Source: Gigaspora margarita (taxonomy: Eukaryota; Glomeromycota; Glomeromycetes; Diversisporales; Gigasporaceae). Taken from it: a stretch of DNA of 64,000 bases. Positions within the stretch are counted from its first letter, which is position 1; every line of letters begins with the position of its first letter. A model generated the notes under the pieces. The model made no database searches. It had not been told where the DNA came from and saw only the letters and a program-made list of their open reading frames with translations. The stretch lies in assembly GCA_009809945.1 (NCBI GenBank), contig WTPW01000986.1, positions 186,001 through 250,000 on the forward strand, in the 5' to 3' direction. The position numbers and the translations under genes were made by a program. Positions 60,209 to 64,000 of the stretch are shown piece by piece.

Positions 60209-60963
60209 GTTAAATTGTTTTGATAATAATGACCTGTACATATAGCATATTTAGTGTGAATTTTTTATTTTTTTTTGGTTAGTCTACAATAAAGAATAAT
60301 GTAATTCATAGACGTATGAGCTTATTTAATGATTGATAGTATTTAGATAGCATATTATACTATTGTTTGTGTTTTTTATTTAGTTAGAATAAAAAGTAAA
60401 ATAAGCTTAATTACGTGTTTGGATTATATACATGCCTAGCTTATTCTAATTTTATATCACATGATTCAAAAATAGGTTGTATTCAAAGCTGTGCATTATG
60501 CATTTTATAATTGAGAAGTGCCATGACTGTCTTTTCTTATAAAAAAAATACAAAATAAGCTATTCTCTTTATAATCTAAATACAAGGTGCATTTCACTTT
60601 TTCACAGGATAGATCGACCTTTGAATCAACTTAATATTCTCTAAAAAGAGTGAAAACCTGTAATGATTAGTTACAGGTTTTTACTCACATGCTCAAACAT
60701 GATGGAATTATACAATGTGCTTTTGCATAATAATAGTCAAAAAAAGCTTAAAATCACTTGATAAAATGCAATTAGTGGTTTCAATTTTTAAATTGCAAAA
60801 CTGAACTTGATCAAAGTCACATAATTGTATAATAAAATATGCTTGGTTGATGTGAGTATGTTAACTTTATTCAGCAATGCTTTAAATCGGTCATTTGGGG
60901 TAGCAGAAAGTAAGTTCTGAAAAGTTCTAATGTAGAAGCATAGTTGGAGGTAAAATTTTTGAA
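60209..60963. other. Spacer, nothing recognised
   Basis: No coding or paired-end signal, except a short inverted pair TAAAAAGAGTGAAAACCTGT / ACAGGTTTTTACTC at about 60640-60685, which could form a hairpin. Confidence 0.4.
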
Positions 60964-61054
60964 AATTCTGAAGAATAGAACTAATTACATATAGCATACA
61001 ATAATAAAAAAATCAAAGAATAAAACTAATTACATATAGCATAGAATAATAAAA

Positions 61055-61948
61055 GGGTAGCAATCAATTCGCCGACAATCACTTCACAGACATCAACCTA
61101 CACTGACAATCATTTTACCGACAAGCTTTTTTTACCGACACAAAATTTGCCGACACTCGATTTACCGACAAGTTCCTTTTCAATGACAAGTTGATTTTAC
61201 TGACACACACACTTTACTGACAAAATCAACATAACGACAAGCTCATTTTACCGAAAATAGAATCTACTGAAAAGCTTATTCTACCGACAATACAATTCGC
61301 TGACAATACGATTTGCCGACAATACAATTGCTGACAATACAACTTGTTGACATATGAGACTACAGCAATGTAAAAAACTAAAAATAATAATTACGTATTA
61401 TGCAATTTACTAATAATGACAATAAAAATTGCACATTTTATTAATGACGATAATAATAATTATTGTCACGGCTGATGCTGAAGTTATGATCTATTTTGAT
61501 ATAAAATTTTAAATTTTTCTGTGGATGTTTTTTCCATTTTTGTCTTATAGGGTTAGGGTAGGGTTTGGGTATAGATTTCATATTTATAGAGTATATGTGA
61601 ATTTTAGCAGGGCTTATAGTTTCAAATCGAGACCCTATAACTTCAGCATCAACCGTGATACTTAAGGCATCTGGCGAATTGTTTGTCAGTGAATTGTATT
61701 GTCGGTAGAATAATCTTGTCAGTAAATTCTATTTTCGGTAAAATGAGCTTGTTGGTATGTTGATTTTGTCAGTAAAATTAACTGTCGATGAAGTGTGTGT
61801 CGGTAAAATCAACGTGTTAGTGAAAACATGCTTGTTGGTAAATCGAGTGTCAGCGAGTTATTTGTCAGTAAAAAATGCTTGTCGGTAAAATGGTTGTCAG
61901 TGTAATGTTATGTCTGTGAAGTGATTGTCAGCGAAATAATACGAATCC
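61055..61948. mobile_element. 894-bp long-TIR element with CCGACA arrays and 9-bp TSD
   Basis: ATAATAAAA is duplicated at 61046-61054 and 61949-61957. The arms (about 61068-61360 and 61672-61938) are inverted and consist of short blocks such as CTGACAATCATTTTACCGAC, with TGACA/CCGACA about every 15-20 bp. A 9-bp TSD and long TIRs are typical of Mutator-like elements; that assignment is inference. The centre holds a smaller MITE (61464-61660). Confidence 0.8.
61464..61660. mobile_element. About 197-bp MITE with TTAGGG-like centre, nested
   Basis: Ends TGTCACGGCTGATGCTGAAG and inverted CTTCAGCATCAACCGTGATA. The centre has TAGGGTTAGGGTAGGGTTTG. Related to the intronic MITE at 3519-3658. Confidence 0.75.
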
Positions 61949-62178
61949 ATAATAAAAATCAAAGAATAGAACTAATTACATATAGCATACTATACAATAA
62001 TAAAAAATCGAATAGAACTAATTACATATAGCGTACAATAATAAAAATTGAAAAATAGAATTACATGTAGTGTACAATAATAAAAATTGAAAAATAAAAC
62101 TAATTACATATAGCATACTATGCAATGCATAACTAATTGCATAATTGCACATAATTTACTTCATTCTAATACTACTAT

Positions 62179-62464
62179 TAGAGTTCCTCAAATTCAAATC
62201 AAATCAAATATTGGTCCAATTTGAATTTGATCAAATCAAATTGACCCTGATTTGAATTTGATTTGATTCAAATATTTGAATTTGAATTTGATTTGGATTT
62301 GAATTTTTAATAGTAATTTTTAAATCAAATCAAATATTTGTCAAATCAAATCAAATTTGACCATAGTTGAATTTGATCAAATCAAATATAGTCAAATTTG
62401 AATTTGAATTTGATCAAATATTTGATTCAAATATTTGAATATTAAATCAAATTGCAGAACCCTA
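62179..62464. mobile_element. 286-bp hAT-type MITE made of AAATCAAATC / GAATTTGA words
   Basis: Starts TAGAGTTCCTC, ends GCAGAACCCTA. Perfect 8-bp TSD ACTACTAT (62171-62178 and 62465-62472). Virtually the whole interior is AAATCAAATCAAATTTGAAT-like simple sequence in both orientations. Confidence 0.83.
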
Positions 62465-62472
62465 ACTACTAT

Positions 62473-64000
62473 CGCACTATATTATTATCAGGTAGGGGGT
62501 AGGGGGTAGCTTCATATTAAAATCCTAATCAGCTAATAAATGGTGCTCTCCTTACTATATTAAGTTAAATAGTTAAATAGCAACATAATTGAACAGATAA
62601 TAAAAACAACCACAACAAAAAAAAAAAAAAGCAAAAAACAAATTTACAATGTGCTGTATCAGTTACTCAATAATCAAAAAAAAAGCAATAACAATATATA
62701 TTCTTTTAGATATGACTATACTAAAATAAATGATAAACTTAACAACTCACTATTGCAATATTGAAACTAATAGTCATAATTTTTATTCAATTTAATGTAA
62801 AAAATTTTTATAAAGCTTACCAACTATTGCAATATTATAATAACTTACTGTAAAAAAAAAAATTACATATACACATATATATATTAAAACTTGATATCAT
62901 AATATTCACTTATATTACAAATAATACTCCCAAAATATTTAATACTATATAAACATACCTACAATTAAATTATTAATGAATTGATAATTATCTAAAGCAT
63001 CAATTATTCAAAAACAAATACATAATTACCAATTTCAAACAATAAATATAATAACAAATATTATAATGACAAATAATACTATCATTTGAGCACTTACTTC
63101 TCCTAAATTAAATCCATATCAATATTTACAAGCCAGACAACATATCTAAAAACCAATTTTCATTATAACAAACAACACTCAATAAATAAAAACATAGAAT
63201 AAATTAAAATAACAAAGACTTAATTAAACATTAACTCAGTTATAATCAAATACAATTACCATTCACCCAATACAAATATATAATAACATAAAATAAAAAT
63301 AATAAATAATGCTCAAAAAAAGATATACACAACAATACAGAATTTAAATAATGCAAATCTAAATCAAATAAATATGCAAATCATAAAAATACATGTATTT
63401 ATATACTTACATATCTTCAAATTTACTATTATACTAAACAATAATGTAATAATTTATTTATTAATAATTAAAACATTAATCTACCAAACTTTACAAGGCT
63501 CCTGAGGGCAGAGCCATAGGTCAGGCACTAGTAATTTTTATTGCAGATTGATGATAATTATATGATCAAAAGAAAGCAGTCACATAGCCATGCTACTTAG
63601 ACTACTAACAATCATATAGGGTATGCCCTCAAAAAAGGATAGTAATTGAAGGTTGAAGAGATGTAGAGGCCACACAAATGGGCAGAAAAAAACTTTTTCA
63701 GTCAGACTTCTCAAATGCTACTCCCCCAAATAGGGTTTTTACAAACCTAGACCAAATCAAATGTTAGACCAGATTTGAGTTTGTTTTGATTTCAAATCAT
63801 ATCCGATCTCAAACTAGCATTAAAAAATTATTTGAGTTGGATTTGAAGCCAACTTTTTAATTAAATTTGAATTTGTTTTGGATTGAGTTTGAAGTTTGCA
63901 AACTAGTTTGAGTTTGAATACTGTATATTGCCAAAAATAAGCTACCCCAACCTCCAAAAATAAACTACCCTCTCTTTTGGTCAAGAAATACAAAAACGGC
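62473..64000. other. AT-rich spacer, partial elements at the window end
   Basis: 62490-62545 is inverted relative to 56426-56480. 62750-63480 is AT-rich without genes. 63500-63740 is more complex but not identified. 63750-63915 has AAATTTGAGTTTG words like those in the 62179 element. CTGTATATTGCCAAAAATAA at about 63922 starts an element related to 31177-31492, cut by the window edge. Confidence 0.4.

Larger units (their letters stand above)
60964..62130. repeat. Tandem array of an about 45-bp unit, interrupted by a long-TIR element
   Basis: Units read AGAACTAATTACATATAGCA then TACAATAATAAAAATTGAAAAAT with variants: two copies at 60974-61054 and about four at 61949-62130. The 61055-61948 element separates them and duplicated part of a unit on insertion. 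Confidence 0.75.

Noticed and set aside
56426..62544. A 6.1-kb transposon bounded by TAGGGGAGTACC / GGTGCTCTCCTTA
   Set aside because: The ends are similar, but the alignment needs a gap and the flanks (ATATTTGT and CTATATTA) show no duplication, so I list it only as a possibility.

Overview
The window is about 64 kb of very AT-rich eukaryotic DNA. Only two host-type genes are visible, and both carry many short GT-AG introns. Nearly all the rest is transposable elements inserted into one another. The (TTAGGG)n-type tracts, the short introns, the low gene density, and the Helitron, hAT and RT-RNase H retroelement pieces all suggest a TE-rich fungal genome. An arbuscular mycorrhizal fungus (Glomeromycota, Rhizophagus-like) is my best guess; this is inference. 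Two N gaps and scattered single Ns show that the assembly is imperfect.

Layout. 1-1525: AT-rich spacer. 1526-4035 (minus): an 11-exon acyl-CoA synthetase / 4-coumarate-CoA ligase-like gene, reconstructed exon by exon, with a small MITE in intron 2 and two 1-bp frame breaks. 4235-14201: a run of terminal-inverted-repeat (TIR) elements, several with clear target-site duplications (TSDs). 14943-16325 (minus): a six-exon short-chain dehydrogenase/reductase gene whose Rossmann motif is interrupted by a 48-nt A homopolymer. 16.3-25.2 kb: spacer, foldback elements, a striking 24-bp palindromic satellite (core 20643-21305) and triply nested TIR elements.

25305-30986 is a complete hAT DNA transposon with TIRs and an 8-bp TSD, holding a decayed BED-finger hAT transposase that is itself interrupted by a 1.1 kb TIR element. 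31.0-35.0 kb is a degenerate long direct repeat carrying a tRNA-headed SINE with a 17-bp TSD. 37035-41207 is a second SINE-like retroposon with a 14-bp TSD, split by three later insertions. 41375-48204 is a dead Helitron (zinc finger, Rep HUH motif, helicase) hit by a SINE, three TIR elements and, at 48221-54532, a non-LTR retrotransposon with a 16-bp TSD. That retrotransposon carries an AGGACCCC hAT-type element in its 3' UTR. 54905-55965 is a foldback element with telomere-like tracts. 57527-59620 (minus) is a decayed, unusual DDE transposase with a C-terminal zinc finger. 60.0-62.5 kb holds more TIR elements and an interrupted tandem array.

The two metabolic genes show no sign of a shared pathway. 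The rest of the window is a layered record of transposition whose order can be read from TSDs. Recurrent TGG-to-TAG/TGA and G-to-A changes at catalytic codons across unrelated elements point to C-to-T decay on both strands.
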